A stretch of DNA of 64,000 nt from Rhodoligotrophos defluvii (GTDB lineage Bacteria > Pseudomonadota > Alphaproteobacteria > Rhizobiales > Im1). The notes beneath the pieces are model-generated. The model was given only the letters and a program-made list of their open reading frames with translations, made no database searches and was not told the DNA's origin. This document shows, in pieces, positions 8,586-16,110 of the stretch. The stretch covers positions 1 through 64,000 of the forward strand of contig NZ_SZZM01000007.1 in the NCBI RefSeq assembly GCF_005281615.1, written 5' to 3'. Numbering within the stretch: the stretch's first letter is position 1; each line of letters opens with the position of its first letter. The translations under genes were made by a program, and so were the position numbers.

Positions 8586-8684
8586 TTTCGATCTTTCTTG
8601 CCATTGGCGACTTCGCCATGCAATATATGTCTAGTATGTACATCGCTAGAGAAAGATCGTCAAGTTGTTTATGTCGAGTTCGCC
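8586..8684 (+). promoter_or_regulatory. Divergent CBASS control region between cdnC and capH, with inverted repeat
   Basis: This 99-bp AT-richer gap drives cdnC leftwards and capH rightwards. For cdnC a TTGACG box (minus strand, 8658-8663) is followed after 17-19 bp by TACATA/CATACT. A plus-strand TTGCCA at 8598 is a weaker -35 candidate for capH. An imperfect inverted repeat spans 8598-8622, with arms TTGC..TGGCGA and TCGCCATGCAA around a CT centre (core GGCGA-CT-TCGCC). It is a plausible operator for the CapH repressor, since known CapH represses its own divergent CBASS promoter. The boxes are inferred by eye. Confidence 0.55.
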
Positions 8685-9056
8685 ATGACGAAGAAACCTC
8701 CACAGGCACCCGCCCCATCCGAGATTTTCCCGGAACGGCTGAAAGCCGCCCGCGACCTGCGCGGCTGGAATCAGAGTGAACTGGCCGAGCGCGCCAAAAT
8801 GCCGCCCAGCTCTATCGCCCATTTCGAATCAGGCTCGCGCAAGCCGTCCTTCGACACGCTGCGGCGGCTCGCGAACGTGCTGGAGGTCACGACGGATTAC
8901 CTCCTGGGGCGCGTCGAGGAACCGGAACTCGCCGAATCGGGAGACCCGCTTTACCGGGACGTGGGGAAGCTCACCGGGCGCGACCGCGAGCTGGCCAAGG
9001 ACTTCCTCAAGATGCTGGCGGAGCGCACCCAGGCCAAGCGCAAGGGGGACTCATGA
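8685..9056 (+). CDS. capH: CapH-like helix-turn-helix repressor of CBASS
   Basis: A 123-residue XRE-family regulator. The HTH occupies residues 15-70 (FPERLKAARDLRGWNQSELAERAKMPPSSIAHFESGSRKP, then FDTLRRLANVLEVTTDYLLG). A C-terminal stretch with LYRDVGKLTGRDRELAKDFLKML probably dimerises and may hold the protease cleavage site. ATG 8685 was chosen because the frame upstream runs antisense through cdnC. The gene is divergent from cdnC and overlaps the ImmA/IrrE-like gene by ATGA. In known CapH/CapP pairs the metalloprotease cuts CapH after DNA damage and so derepresses CBASS. Confidence 0.85.
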   Translation: MTKKPPQAPAPSEIFPERLKAARDLRGWNQSELAERAKMPPSSIAHFESGSRKPSFDTLRRLANVLEVTTDYLLGRVEEPELAESGDPLYRDVGKLTGRDRELAKDFLKMLAERTQAKRKGDS

Positions 9057-9940
9057 ATTTGGCCTTTCGCCTGAAAATGGCCAAGCAGAAGGGGGAAGCC
9101 CTCGTCCGGGAGCTTGGAATCGATTCACTTGCGGTCGATCCACTCGCAATAGCGACGAGCCGCGACATCGTTGTCGAAGCGAAGCCCGACGCCGAGCCCG
9201 GCGTCTCGGGAATGCTCCTGCGTCACGGCGACGCCTTCGGAATTCTCTACGCCACACACGTCCAGAGCGAAGGCTTCCAGAGGTTCAGCATCGCCCACGA
9301 GCTCGGGCACTATTTTCTTGACGGGCACATCGACCACGTACTGCCGAAGGATGGCGTTCACGCGTCCCACGCGGGATTCGTATCTGCCGATCCCTACGAA
9401 CTCGAAGCCGACAACTTCGCCGCCGGTCTGCTCATGCCGGCCCACCTGTTTCGGAAGGCGCTTGGGAGGCACGAGCCGGGCTTCGTGGCGGTCGAGTCGG
9501 TTGCGGGGCTTTGCCGCACGTCGCTGACCGCAACGGCAATCCGTTATGCGGAGCTAACTGACGATGCCGTTGCGGTCGTCGTCAGCACAGGCGCGACAAT
9601 CGATTATTGCTGCCTCTCCGACACGATGAAATCCCTGCCGCAGCTCACGTGGCTGCGCAAGGGCTCGCCGGTCCCGCGTGGAACGGCCACGGCGCGGTTG
9701 AATGGCAATGGGGGACGTGTTGCTGCCGCAGACCGCGCCGAAGCGGACGTCGATATCATGGACTGGCTGGGGGGCACGCGCTCCGTGAGCGGAACGGAGG
9801 AAGTCATCGGACTGGGCGGCTACGGCAAGACCCTGACGGTGCTTACCTGCCCGTCGCTGGTGGACGAAACGTACCAAGAGGACGACGGCGAGGACGAAGA
9901 GGATCTGATCGACCGCTGGATGCCGCACTTCCGTCGATGA
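9053..9940 (+). CDS. capP: CapP-like ImmA/IrrE-family zinc metallopeptidase
   Basis: A 295-residue protein with HELGH at residues 82-86 (RFSIAHELGHYFLDGHI) and a downstream YELEADNFAAGLLMP segment supplying the third acidic ligand, the layout of COG2856/ImmA peptidases. The C-terminal half has a sensor-like beta domain and a very acidic tail (QEDDGEDEEDLIDR). It overlaps capH (ATGA) and is itself overlapped by the next gene. Family knowledge: CapP is activated by single-stranded DNA and cleaves CapH, linking DNA damage to CBASS expression. The assignment to CapP rests on context plus the motif. Confidence 0.85.
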   Translation: MNLAFRLKMAKQKGEALVRELGIDSLAVDPLAIATSRDIVVEAKPDAEPGVSGMLLRHGDAFGILYATHVQSEGFQRFSIAHELGHYFLDGHIDHVLPKDGVHASHAGFVSADPYELEADNFAAGLLMPAHLFRKALGRHEPGFVAVESVAGLCRTSLTATAIRYAELTDDAVAVVVSTGATIDYCCLSDTMKSLPQLTWLRKGSPVPRGTATARLNGNGGRVAAADRAEADVDIMDWLGGTRSVSGTEEVIGLGGYGKTLTVLTCPSLVDETYQEDDGEDEEDLIDRWMPHFRR

Positions 9941-10776
9941 CCGGCGGCCTTCCTGAAATCACCAGCGACTCCGAAGCGCGGGCGCTAATGGCTGGCGGCC
10001 TTGGAAAGGCCGAACTTGAGTTCGCAACATCGGTGACAGCGCCGCTCTACTGGGTAATCCGGCAGGAGGACGGGAATTATGTTGTCCGCAACGGCTCCGC
10101 CTTCTTTCTTGACGCAGGTGCAGGCCCTTTCGCCGTCACAGCCCATCACGTCATCGAGGGATGGCGGCGGGACCATGAGTGCGGCAACGTCGTAGCATTC
10201 CAGCTTGGTGACCAACCGCTCGATCTTGCCGGTCGCAATGCCGTCATCGGCGCCCATGCCGGTCTGGACGTTGCGACCTTCCGCTTCTCTGCCGAGGACG
10301 TCGCCTCGATCGGCAAGATTGTGCTGACCGGGTATCAAAGCGAATGGCCACCGAATCCGCCGCTGATAGATCGCGGCGTGTACTACGCCGGATTTCCCGG
10401 CACCGAAACGATCTGGCTTTCGCAGGACGAAATCTCGTTTGGCGCTGCCCCCGGAGGCGGGGTTGCAAGCAGTGTCAGCGAGACGGACGTTTCAAGCCTT
10501 ATTAGCCGCGAGCACCTCATCGGCGTGTTGGGCGGAGGTGTGCCTCCGGAGAACTATGATTTCGGCGGCATGAGCGGTGGCCCGATGCTTATGGTCATCG
10601 AGCATCGGGGCTTGCGGTCGTGGTCGCTGGCAGGGGTCATCTATGAGGGGCCGAATCCATCACCCGATGAGCGGCAAGCGATCCTCGGCCTTGAGATAAT
10701 CAGAGCTCGGCGCGCCCACTTCATCTTGCCTGACGGTACATTCGACGTGCGGCGCTGGAACGCCCTTTGTAGCTAA
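9937..10776 (+). CDS. Trypsin-like serine protease, third gene of the capH-capP operon
   Basis: The ATG at 9937 overlaps the capP stop (ATGA). The 279-residue protein has a recognisable chymotrypsin-fold triad: His71 in VTAHHVIEGW, Asp111 in GLDVATFRF and Ser213 in GGMSGGPML. There is no signal peptide or membrane segment, so it should act in the cytoplasm. Cytoplasmic trypsin-like domains occur in several defence systems, but this gene is not one of the described type III CBASS components. Translational coupling to capP suggests co-expression with the regulatory protease rather than with the effector operon. The substrate is unknown. Confidence 0.78.
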   Translation: MTGGLPEITSDSEARALMAGGLGKAELEFATSVTAPLYWVIRQEDGNYVVRNGSAFFLDAGAGPFAVTAHHVIEGWRRDHECGNVVAFQLGDQPLDLAGRNAVIGAHAGLDVATFRFSAEDVASIGKIVLTGYQSEWPPNPPLIDRGVYYAGFPGTETIWLSQDEISFGAAPGGGVASSVSETDVSSLISREHLIGVLGGGVPPENYDFGGMSGGPMLMVIEHRGLRSWSLAGVIYEGPNPSPDERQAILGLEIIRARRAHFILPDGTFDVRRWNALCS

Positions 10777-10792
10777 CTGGTGTGGCCGCAGC

Positions 10793-11290
10793 ATGCACGG
10801 CAAATGGGCACAACCTGGCGTTCCTCACAAAGGCTGGATCTGCGTCTATGTCGAAGATTTGGGCGCGCCCGATGCGATCTGCGAAATGTGCGAGCTTCAG
10901 GAAATCCGGTATGTCCACCATATGCAGCATGCCGACTATCCGGCCGTTCTGGAGGTCGGCTGTGTCTGCGCCGAGCATATGGAAGATGACTATCAAGGGC
11001 CTCGCCGGCGAGAGCGCAATCTGAAAAACGCCGCCAGGCGCCGCAGCCGCTGGCTGAACCGGTATTGGAAACTGTCCAGACAAGGCAACCCCTACATAAA
11101 CACCGATGGCTTCAACATCACCGTGTTTCGAAGGCAGGATGGAGCATGGGGCGGGCGTATAGAGGACCGATCATCCGGCCAGTCAATCACATCCCGCCGC
11201 CGCTACGGCACGGAAGATCAAGCCAAGCTTGCCGCGTTTGACGCCATGATCTTCTTGAAGGACAAGCGGGGCTGGGGCCGCTCCGAATAG
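10793..11290 (+). CDS. Hypothetical protein with Cys/His pairs
   Basis: A 165-residue protein not assigned to a named family. The N-terminal 55 residues carry CEMCE, HHMQH and CVCAEHM, a pattern that could bind a metal. A strongly basic helix follows (RRRERNLKNAARRRSRWLNRYWKL), then a C-terminal strand-rich part with FNITVFRRQDGAWGGRI and a DQAKLAAFDAMIFL helix. It starts 16 nt after the serine protease gene on the same strand, so it may be the fourth gene of the capH operon. The base and amino-acid use look like a real protein. Function unknown. Confidence 0.65.
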   Translation: MHGKWAQPGVPHKGWICVYVEDLGAPDAICEMCELQEIRYVHHMQHADYPAVLEVGCVCAEHMEDDYQGPRRRERNLKNAARRRSRWLNRYWKLSRQGNPYINTDGFNITVFRRQDGAWGGRIEDRSSGQSITSRRRYGTEDQAKLAAFDAMIFLKDKRGWGRSE

Positions 11291-11587
11291 TCTGCGTTCC
11301 TGTTTCTTTCGAAACACAATCGGACGATCCGGCCGGAGGGCAGAAGCGGGCTCTAGGCCGGCGCCTGTGATCTAAACACGCGCGATCTAAGAGCTTCGTT
11401 GGCGGTGTAGCGTAGCCCCGATCATCTCTCGACTTCTGTTCGATCTCTTACGCTCATGCCCGCTCTTTGCAGATCCATCCGAACAGCGCCTACGTGGGCG
11501 CAAATAAAGGTGATTTAAGATTCAGGCGTTCTGGTGAATCCCTATCTCGGTGAACCCGATAATCGGTTCCGCTGGAAGGGCTGCGCC
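11291..11587. other. Intergenic gap, no gene recognised
   Basis: About 300 bp with no convincing ORF. It holds short AT-richer patches (around 11500-11520) that could serve as a promoter for the small gene at 11588, but no hexamer pair with good spacing stood out. A frame from 11534 runs into the next gene without a ribosome-binding sequence. Confidence 0.4.
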
Positions 11588-11767
11588 ATGAAGAGGAGCG
11601 ATCGGCAATCCGAGCCCAAAGTGCCGGCCAACGACAACAGCCGGGAGAGCGGCGAACCCCTGGATCCTCGCATCCTCCGTATTGCGGAGGCGATCGGCCG
11701 GCATCTAGCGCGCGAGCACGCCAGACGTTCCTTTCCGGCCAACGACAACGAGCCGCAAAGCGAATGA
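11588..11767 (+). CDS. Small PANDN-motif protein of the recombinase module
   Basis: A 59-residue polypeptide, MKRSDRQSEPK followed by two PANDN motifs (VPANDNS near residue 12 and FPANDNE near the end) around a helix DPRILRIAEAIGRHLAREHAR. Small proteins with this helix and such motifs are common just before serine recombinases in rhizobial integrative elements. Their function is unknown. An upstream in-frame ATG at 11534 is possible; 11588 gives the more typical length and composition. Confidence 0.55.
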   Translation: MKRSDRQSEPKVPANDNSRESGEPLDPRILRIAEAIGRHLAREHARRSFPANDNEPQSE

Positions 11768-11788
11768 CAAGGTTGAAACCAATTGGGC

Positions 11789-11817
11789 TTGACAGTACCT
11801 TGTATTATACGGAGAAT
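11789..11817 (+). promoter_or_regulatory. Probable promoter of the toxin-antitoxin operon
   Basis: TTGACA (11789-11794) is followed after 17 bp by GAGAAT (11812-11817). The spacer contains a near-perfect palindrome GTAT-T-ATAC (11802-11810), a suitable site for autorepression by the antitoxin. It lies 34 bp before the antitoxin ATG. Confidence 0.4.
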
Positions 11818-11851
11818 GCAGATGATCGGAAGTATACGTGTCGAGGATGTT

Positions 11852-12106
11852 ATGGCTCGAACCACAGCAATGGAGTTCCAGCGCAAGTTCGGCGAGTTCC
11901 AGCACCAAGCCCAACGTGAGCCGGTCGAGATCACCCGCCATGGCCGGCGCGAGCTGGTGCTGATGTCGGCGGACCATTACGACTGGCTGGTGGCCGCGGC
12001 ACGCCGGACCTCCCGCACGACGGAGGCGCAGGACGTTGTCGTGGAAGCCGTGCGCCGGGCGGAGATGGACCCGGAGCATGCGGCGCTCGACGATCTCATG
12101 AAGTGA
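11852..12106 (+). CDS. Phd/YefM-type antitoxin
   Basis: From ATG 11852 the product is 84 residues: an N-terminal DNA-binding part (MARTTAMEFQRKFGEFQHQA) with the Phd/YefM pattern of a short strand PVEITRHGRRELVLMSADHY and a helical C-terminal tail that would wrap the toxin. An in-frame start at 11783 would add 23 residues that overlap the promoter, so it is not favoured. It is followed after 10 nt by the toxin-like gene. Family knowledge: such antitoxins neutralise the partner and repress their own operon. Confidence 0.75.
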   Translation: MARTTAMEFQRKFGEFQHQAQREPVEITRHGRRELVLMSADHYDWLVAAARRTSRTTEAQDVVVEAVRRAEMDPEHAALDDLMK

Positions 12107-12116
12107 GCCTGGGCTG

Positions 12117-12542
12117 GTGGCTATCCCGGAGCCGAAACCCGGCTTGGTGATCCGTTACGACTATCTCTGGTCTCATGAAGCCTCCGCCGGCCGCGATGAG
12201 GGAAAGGACCGCCCCGCATGCCTCGTTGCCGCGAGCGACTCCAGCGTCCGTCCGAGGTTCGTGGTCATCCTGCCGATCACGCATTCGCCGCCTGACGAAG
12301 GCACGGTCGGCATCGAGATTCCGGCGAGGGTGAGGCAGGCGCTCGGGCTGGATGATGCGCCGAGCTGGGTTATCGTTTCGGAATACAATGTCGATGAATG
12401 GCCGAACGGCGGGCTCGCTCCGCTCCCCGGCCGCCCTGGCCTGTTTAGCTACGGCTTCATCCCGCCACGCCTCTTCACGCAGGTGAAGGAGAAGTTCCTG
12501 GAGTTGAGCGAGCAGCGCCGGAGCAGTGGGGTCCGCCGATGA
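12117..12542 (+). CDS. PemK/MazF-like toxin candidate
   Basis: A 141-residue product from a GTG start. The N-terminal KPGLVIRYDYL strand followed by a loop and GKDRPACLVAA fits the start of the PemK/MazF barrel (lysine/arginine-proline block), and VVILPITHSPP corresponds to the central strand. The later LGLDDAPSWVIVSEYNVDEWP and the tail are those of a larger subfamily seen in alphaproteobacteria. MazF-type toxins cut RNA. Being directly after a Phd-type antitoxin supports the pair. Its stop overlaps an ATG of the recombinase region. Confidence 0.65.
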   Translation: MAIPEPKPGLVIRYDYLWSHEASAGRDEGKDRPACLVAASDSSVRPRFVVILPITHSPPDEGTVGIEIPARVRQALGLDDAPSWVIVSEYNVDEWPNGGLAPLPGRPGLFSYGFIPPRLFTQVKEKFLELSEQRRSSGVRR

Positions 12543-12556
12543 AAGGGGATCGATCC

Positions 12557-14248
12557 ATGACCAAGGTTGCGCTCTACGCCCGCTACTCTTCCGACAACCA
12601 GAGCGTCGCCTCGATCGACGACCAGTTCCGGGTCTGCCGCGAATACGCTGCGCGGGAGAAGTGGCGCGTGGTCGGCGCCTACAAAGACCCTGCCATCTCG
12701 GGCGCGAGCGTGACCTTGCGGCCCGGCGTGCAAGCCCTCCTGCAAGACGCCCAGCGGGGCAAGTTCGACATCGTGCTGGCCGAGGCGCTCGACCGTATCT
12801 CCCGCGATCAGGCCGACATCGCGATTCTATTCAAACACCTGCGCTTTGCCGGCGTGCGGATCGTCACCCTAGCCGAGGGAGAAATCTCCGAGCTGCATGT
12901 CGGCCTGAAGGGGACGATGAACGCGCTGTTTTTGAAGGACCTCGCCGCCAAGACCCATCGCGGTCTCCAGGGGCGTATCGAGAAAGGTAAGGCGGGCGGG
13001 GGACTCTGCTACGGCTATGACGTCGTCAAGCGGACCAACAGCGAAGGCGAGCCGCTCCGCGGGGAGCGCGCGATCAACGAGGCCGAAGCGCTGATCGTGC
13101 GCCGCATCTTCCGTGAGTTCGCGGCCGGACGGAGCCCGCGGGCGATCGCGACTGACCTGAACCGTGAAGCGGTTCCCGGTCCGCTTGGCAAGGCTTGGGG
13201 CGATACGACGATCCGCGGACATGTCTCGCGCGGTACCGGCATCCTCAACAACGAGCTTTATGCCGGTGTGCTCGTGTGGAACCGGCAGCGCTATGTGAAG
13301 GACCCCAGCACTGGCCGGCGCGTCTCGCGGCCGAACCCCGAGTCCGAATGGATCAGAACGGATGTCCTGGAGCTGCGCATTGTCGACGACTCCCTCTGGC
13401 GTGCGGCGAAGGAGCGGCAGGCCGAACTTGCGAAGCAGTTCGAGCCGACGACCATCGGTGTGCGGGAAGCACGGGCAAAGCGCATTCACAGTCTGCGTCG
13501 GCCGGCCTTCCTGTTGTCCGGGCTCCTTACTTGCGGTTGCTGTGCCGGCAAGTACGCAATCATCGCGCGGGATCGCTATGGCTGCCTGAACCACTACCGA
13601 CGCGGCACCTGCGAGAACAACCGCACGGTGGCCCGGGAGGTGATCGAGCGCCGCGCTCTTGCCGGCCTTCAGGACAAGCTCGTTTCGGCGGACGCCGTAG
13701 CCCTCGCGGTGCGCGCCTATGTGGAGCAGACCAACCGGCAGAACCAGGAGCGCCGCGCCCAAGTAGACGTCGACCGCCGGGCCCTCGAGAAGATCGAGCG
13801 CGCGATCCAGGGCATCATGCAGGCCATCGAAGACGGGATGTACCAGCCCTCCATGAAGGTGCGGATGGAGGAACTGGAACGGCAGAAGGCCGAAATTGCC
13901 GCGCGCCTGACCGAGGCACCGGCCGATGCGCCTGACGTGCATCCGAACGTCGCCGAACTCTACCGCGCGCAAGTCACCCGGCTGACCGATGCTCTGGCGA
14001 GTCCCGATACGCATGCCGAAGCGGCCGCGGATGTTCGCGCTTTGATCGGCGAGGTGGTGATCACGCCAGGCGCGGGCAGAGGCGAGTTTTCGGCCGTTTT
14101 ACGCGGCGAGCTGATGGGGATTCTGGACTTGGTTGCAGAGGGAGAAGGTCCGCCCGGACCCGAAGTTATAACAAACGCGGCTGCGTGTCCCCGCAACCAC
14201 CCATACCGACACTCCCGTGAGCCCAGCTCCGGGAGTGTGGTTTTTTAA
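12557..14248 (+). CDS. Large serine recombinase (resolvase/integrase), likely mover of the element
   Basis: ATG 12557 is preceded by AAAGGGG at 9 nt and was preferred over ATG 12539. The 563-residue protein has a resolvase domain with the catalytic serine in LYARYSSDNQS (S11) and LDRISRDQADI, a recombinase domain (about 160-270, with GLCYGYDVVKR and LNNELYAGVLVWNRQRY), a zinc-ribbon with CGCCAGKYA and C..N..RGTCENN, and a coiled-coil about 370-460. Such proteins catalyse site-specific integration and excision of mobile elements. The last 25 residues are read from a hairpin-containing sequence and look non-conserved. Confidence 0.93.
   Translation: MTKVALYARYSSDNQSVASIDDQFRVCREYAAREKWRVVGAYKDPAISGASVTLRPGVQALLQDAQRGKFDIVLAEALDRISRDQADIAILFKHLRFAGVRIVTLAEGEISELHVGLKGTMNALFLKDLAAKTHRGLQGRIEKGKAGGGLCYGYDVVKRTNSEGEPLRGERAINEAEALIVRRIFREFAAGRSPRAIATDLNREAVPGPLGKAWGDTTIRGHVSRGTGILNNELYAGVLVWNRQRYVKDPSTGRRVSRPNPESEWIRTDVLELRIVDDSLWRAAKERQAELAKQFEPTTIGVREARAKRIHSLRRPAFLLSGLLTCGCCAGKYAIIARDRYGCLNHYRRGTCENNRTVAREVIERRALAGLQDKLVSADAVALAVRAYVEQTNRQNQERRAQVDVDRRALEKIERAIQGIMQAIEDGMYQPSMKVRMEELERQKAEIAARLTEAPADAPDVHPNVAELYRAQVTRLTDALASPDTHAEAAADVRALIGEVVITPGAGRGEFSAVLRGELMGILDLVAEGEGPPGPEVITNAAACPRNHPYRHSREPSSGSVVF
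14209..14246 (+). terminator. Rho-independent terminator inside the 3' end of the recombinase gene
   Basis: ACACTCCCG (14209-14217) pairs perfectly with CGGGAGTGT (14230-14238) across a 12-nt loop, followed by GG and six T. The recombinase stop codon TAA starts inside the T run, so the coding sequence reads through the hairpin. Confidence 0.8.
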
Positions 14249-15338
14249 GACCCGTCCATAGGTTGTTGCTCGATCCAGCTCAGGATGGGCGCGCCGATAT
14301 CCAACGTGTCATCGGAGGGCTGATACAATCCCTCCTTGACCGCCTCGACGATCCCCTAGATCTTCGATTCCTTGATGACTGTGGTGGCGGATGCGCTCTT
14401 TGCAAACGATTCGCTTCGCCATTCTCCTGCCGAGGCGAATATGTCGCCTTTTGCGGTCCATCGATCCGCGCTCGGCATCGGCGCGAAGCTGTGGGTAAGG
14501 CTGGTGGAGGCGAGGGGGTCACATGCGCTTGACGGATGGCGACATAGAACGGCGACCGAGCCACTGGCTGGCTTAGGCGCTGGCGGACGACCGCGACCTT
14601 GCCCTGAACGGCGAGGAAAGCACAGATCTCTGCGTCGTCGATGGCGGCTATATGGGGGCGACGCGGTCTCCCTCCCGATTCGGCACCGGCTGAGCAGGGG
14701 GCTATGAGCGCGGGCCGTTGATGCTCGACAGCCGCGCCTTCGGATCGCGGGTGACAATTGACGGGCGGCTCAATGTCGGCGTAAGCGACCGCTCGGCGAG
14801 CGGCTCGTGGCCAATCTCATCCTCGGAGCGGTACGAGCCGCTCATTGACACGGCCTTGGTCCGCCCGGTCGAGCGCGGCCTTCTGCCCGAGCCATTTCGG
14901 TTCGACGGCGTCCGTTTCGTGCGCGGCGCCGGTCGCGCGCGACCGGACCGAGCATCAGGGCGAAGCCCGATGCTGCTCCCCAGATTGCTCGCGGGGCTTG
15001 CGCCCTCCGGCGTCACCCCTGCGGAAGCCAACTTCAGGGAGCTCCAACGATCAAGTCGCAGCTCCGTGTTATCCGAGCCGTCGAGCGTCCTCTCATTCTC
15101 GCCGTGATCGACACCGATACGACGCAGCTCGCCCGCGAGATCAATGCGGCAATCAGCCAGCACATGGGCGCCGGATCGAGGTCATCGGAGGGCCACCGTG
15201 GAATGAACGGTCACTTATGACGAGGTGCTCTTCTATGCGGTGTATCCAGTATACTGGGCGGCGCGCCAGGCGTGAAGGAGCCCTAAGGCCGGCGGCGGAG
15301 CGACCCGATACCTTTTGTAGGTCCGCGCAGTCCGCGCC
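14249..15338. other. Decayed region beyond the recombinase, probable element edge
   Basis: No intact gene. Three protein-like remnants are visible. On the minus strand a frame ending with TAA at 14245-14247 reads GLYQPSDDTLDIGAPILSWI near its end but is broken by an in-frame TAG at 14356-14358. On the plus strand, 14523 to about 15107 reads MRLTDGDIERRPSHWLA, then TAG, then DLALNGEESTDLCVVDGGYM, then TGA, then LMLDSRAFGSRVTIDGRLN onwards in the same frame. Near 15050-15220 another frame reads VERPLILAVIDTDTTQLARE. None could be assigned to a family. The attachment site of the element may lie here. Confidence 0.35.
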
Positions 15339-15860
15339 TTAACCGTCTCGCGCGCCGCCGCTCCGGCGCGATTGGAAAGCTGTGCCGCGGGTGGCGCGCT
15401 CGCGCTCGAGGCCGCTACTGAGCGTAACCTGCGCATCGCGCGGCCCGAATGCTCCTCCACAAGAAGGGCACTTCAGCGCGAGGCTGATTTCCGCTCCACA
15501 GGCGCTGTGGATGATCGTCAGCGCCGGCTCCTCGCCAGGGCCAAGCCCACCCCATTTCTCGCCCCAGGCCTTCAGCCCGAGGAGGATCGGATAGAGGTCG
15601 CGTCCCCTCTCGGTCAGGCGATACTCGTGGCGGACTGGCCGATCGGCGTACTGCACGCGGTCGAGGATTTTGTCGCGTTCGAGGCGCTTCAGCCGGATCG
15701 AGAGCAAATGCGAAGACATCCCCGTCTGCGCCTGGAACTCCTCGAAGCGACGCGATCCCAGGAATGCCTCGCGCAAGATCAGCATTGTCCAGCGGTCGCC
15801 AAGAACTGCCAGCGACCGTGCGATGGGGCAAACCGTATTGCCGACCCGAGACCAGCTCAT
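15339..15860 (-). CDS. HxlR-family winged-helix transcriptional regulator
   Basis: A 173-residue protein beginning MSWSRVGNTVCPIARSLAVL. The HxlR core is clear: CPIARSLAVLGDRWTMLILREAFLG, SSHLLSIRLKRLERDKIL and the wing YRLTERGRDLYPILLGLKAWG. A C-terminal extension contains a CPSCGG pair, which could bind metal, and an Arg-rich tail. HxlR proteins bind DNA as dimers and often respond to redox or aldehyde stress. It faces the recombinase side and is separated from the mutase operon by a repeat element, so its target is not obvious. Confidence 0.88.
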   Translation of the reverse strand: MSWSRVGNTVCPIARSLAVLGDRWTMLILREAFLGSRRFEEFQAQTGMSSHLLSIRLKRLERDKILDRVQYADRPVRHEYRLTERGRDLYPILLGLKAWGEKWGGLGPGEEPALTIIHSACGAEISLALKCPSCGGAFGPRDAQVTLSSGLERERATRGTAFQSRRSGGARDG

Positions 15861-16004
15861 CGGATCTTCGCTCCTTCGCTTCAGAAATTGAAGGAGCTAT
15901 AGCACCGGATCCCCGTCAGAGGAAAGGCTGGCCACTCCTGCCTTTGAAGGCGTAGTGGGACGTCGCACAAGCGGAAAGAGCGGCCCCGCGGGACGCCCTT
16001 GCCG

Positions 16005-16110
16005 CTAGAGCGCTTCCGCTCTTCTTCGAATCGCGGAAGCACCCTAAGTTTTTGCCTGGTCGCATTTTCTTCACGCGAACCGGTATCCACTTCGCTCGAA
16101 AATGCTCTAG
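16005..16110. repeat. Rhizobial-type palindromic intergenic repeat, copy 1
   Basis: About 106 bp bounded by CTAGAGC and GCTCTAG. It contains a hairpin CTTCCGC/GCGGAAG and a second half with CGCGAACCGGTATCCACTTC. Copy 2 is at 31702-31804. Short mosaic repeats of this kind are abundant between genes in rhizobia. The terminal GCTCTAG provides the stop codon of the neighbouring mutase gene. Confidence 0.8.

Noticed and set aside
7902-8684. N-terminal extension of the capH frame over the cdnC gene
   Set aside because: The frame is open upstream only because it runs antisense to cdnC; the HTH protein start at 8685 gives a normal family N-terminus.
11789-11808. Promoter made of TTGACA and TATTAT upstream of the antitoxin
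   Set aside because: The two boxes are only 8 bp apart, too close for a sigma-70 promoter; GAGAAT at 17 bp spacing was preferred.
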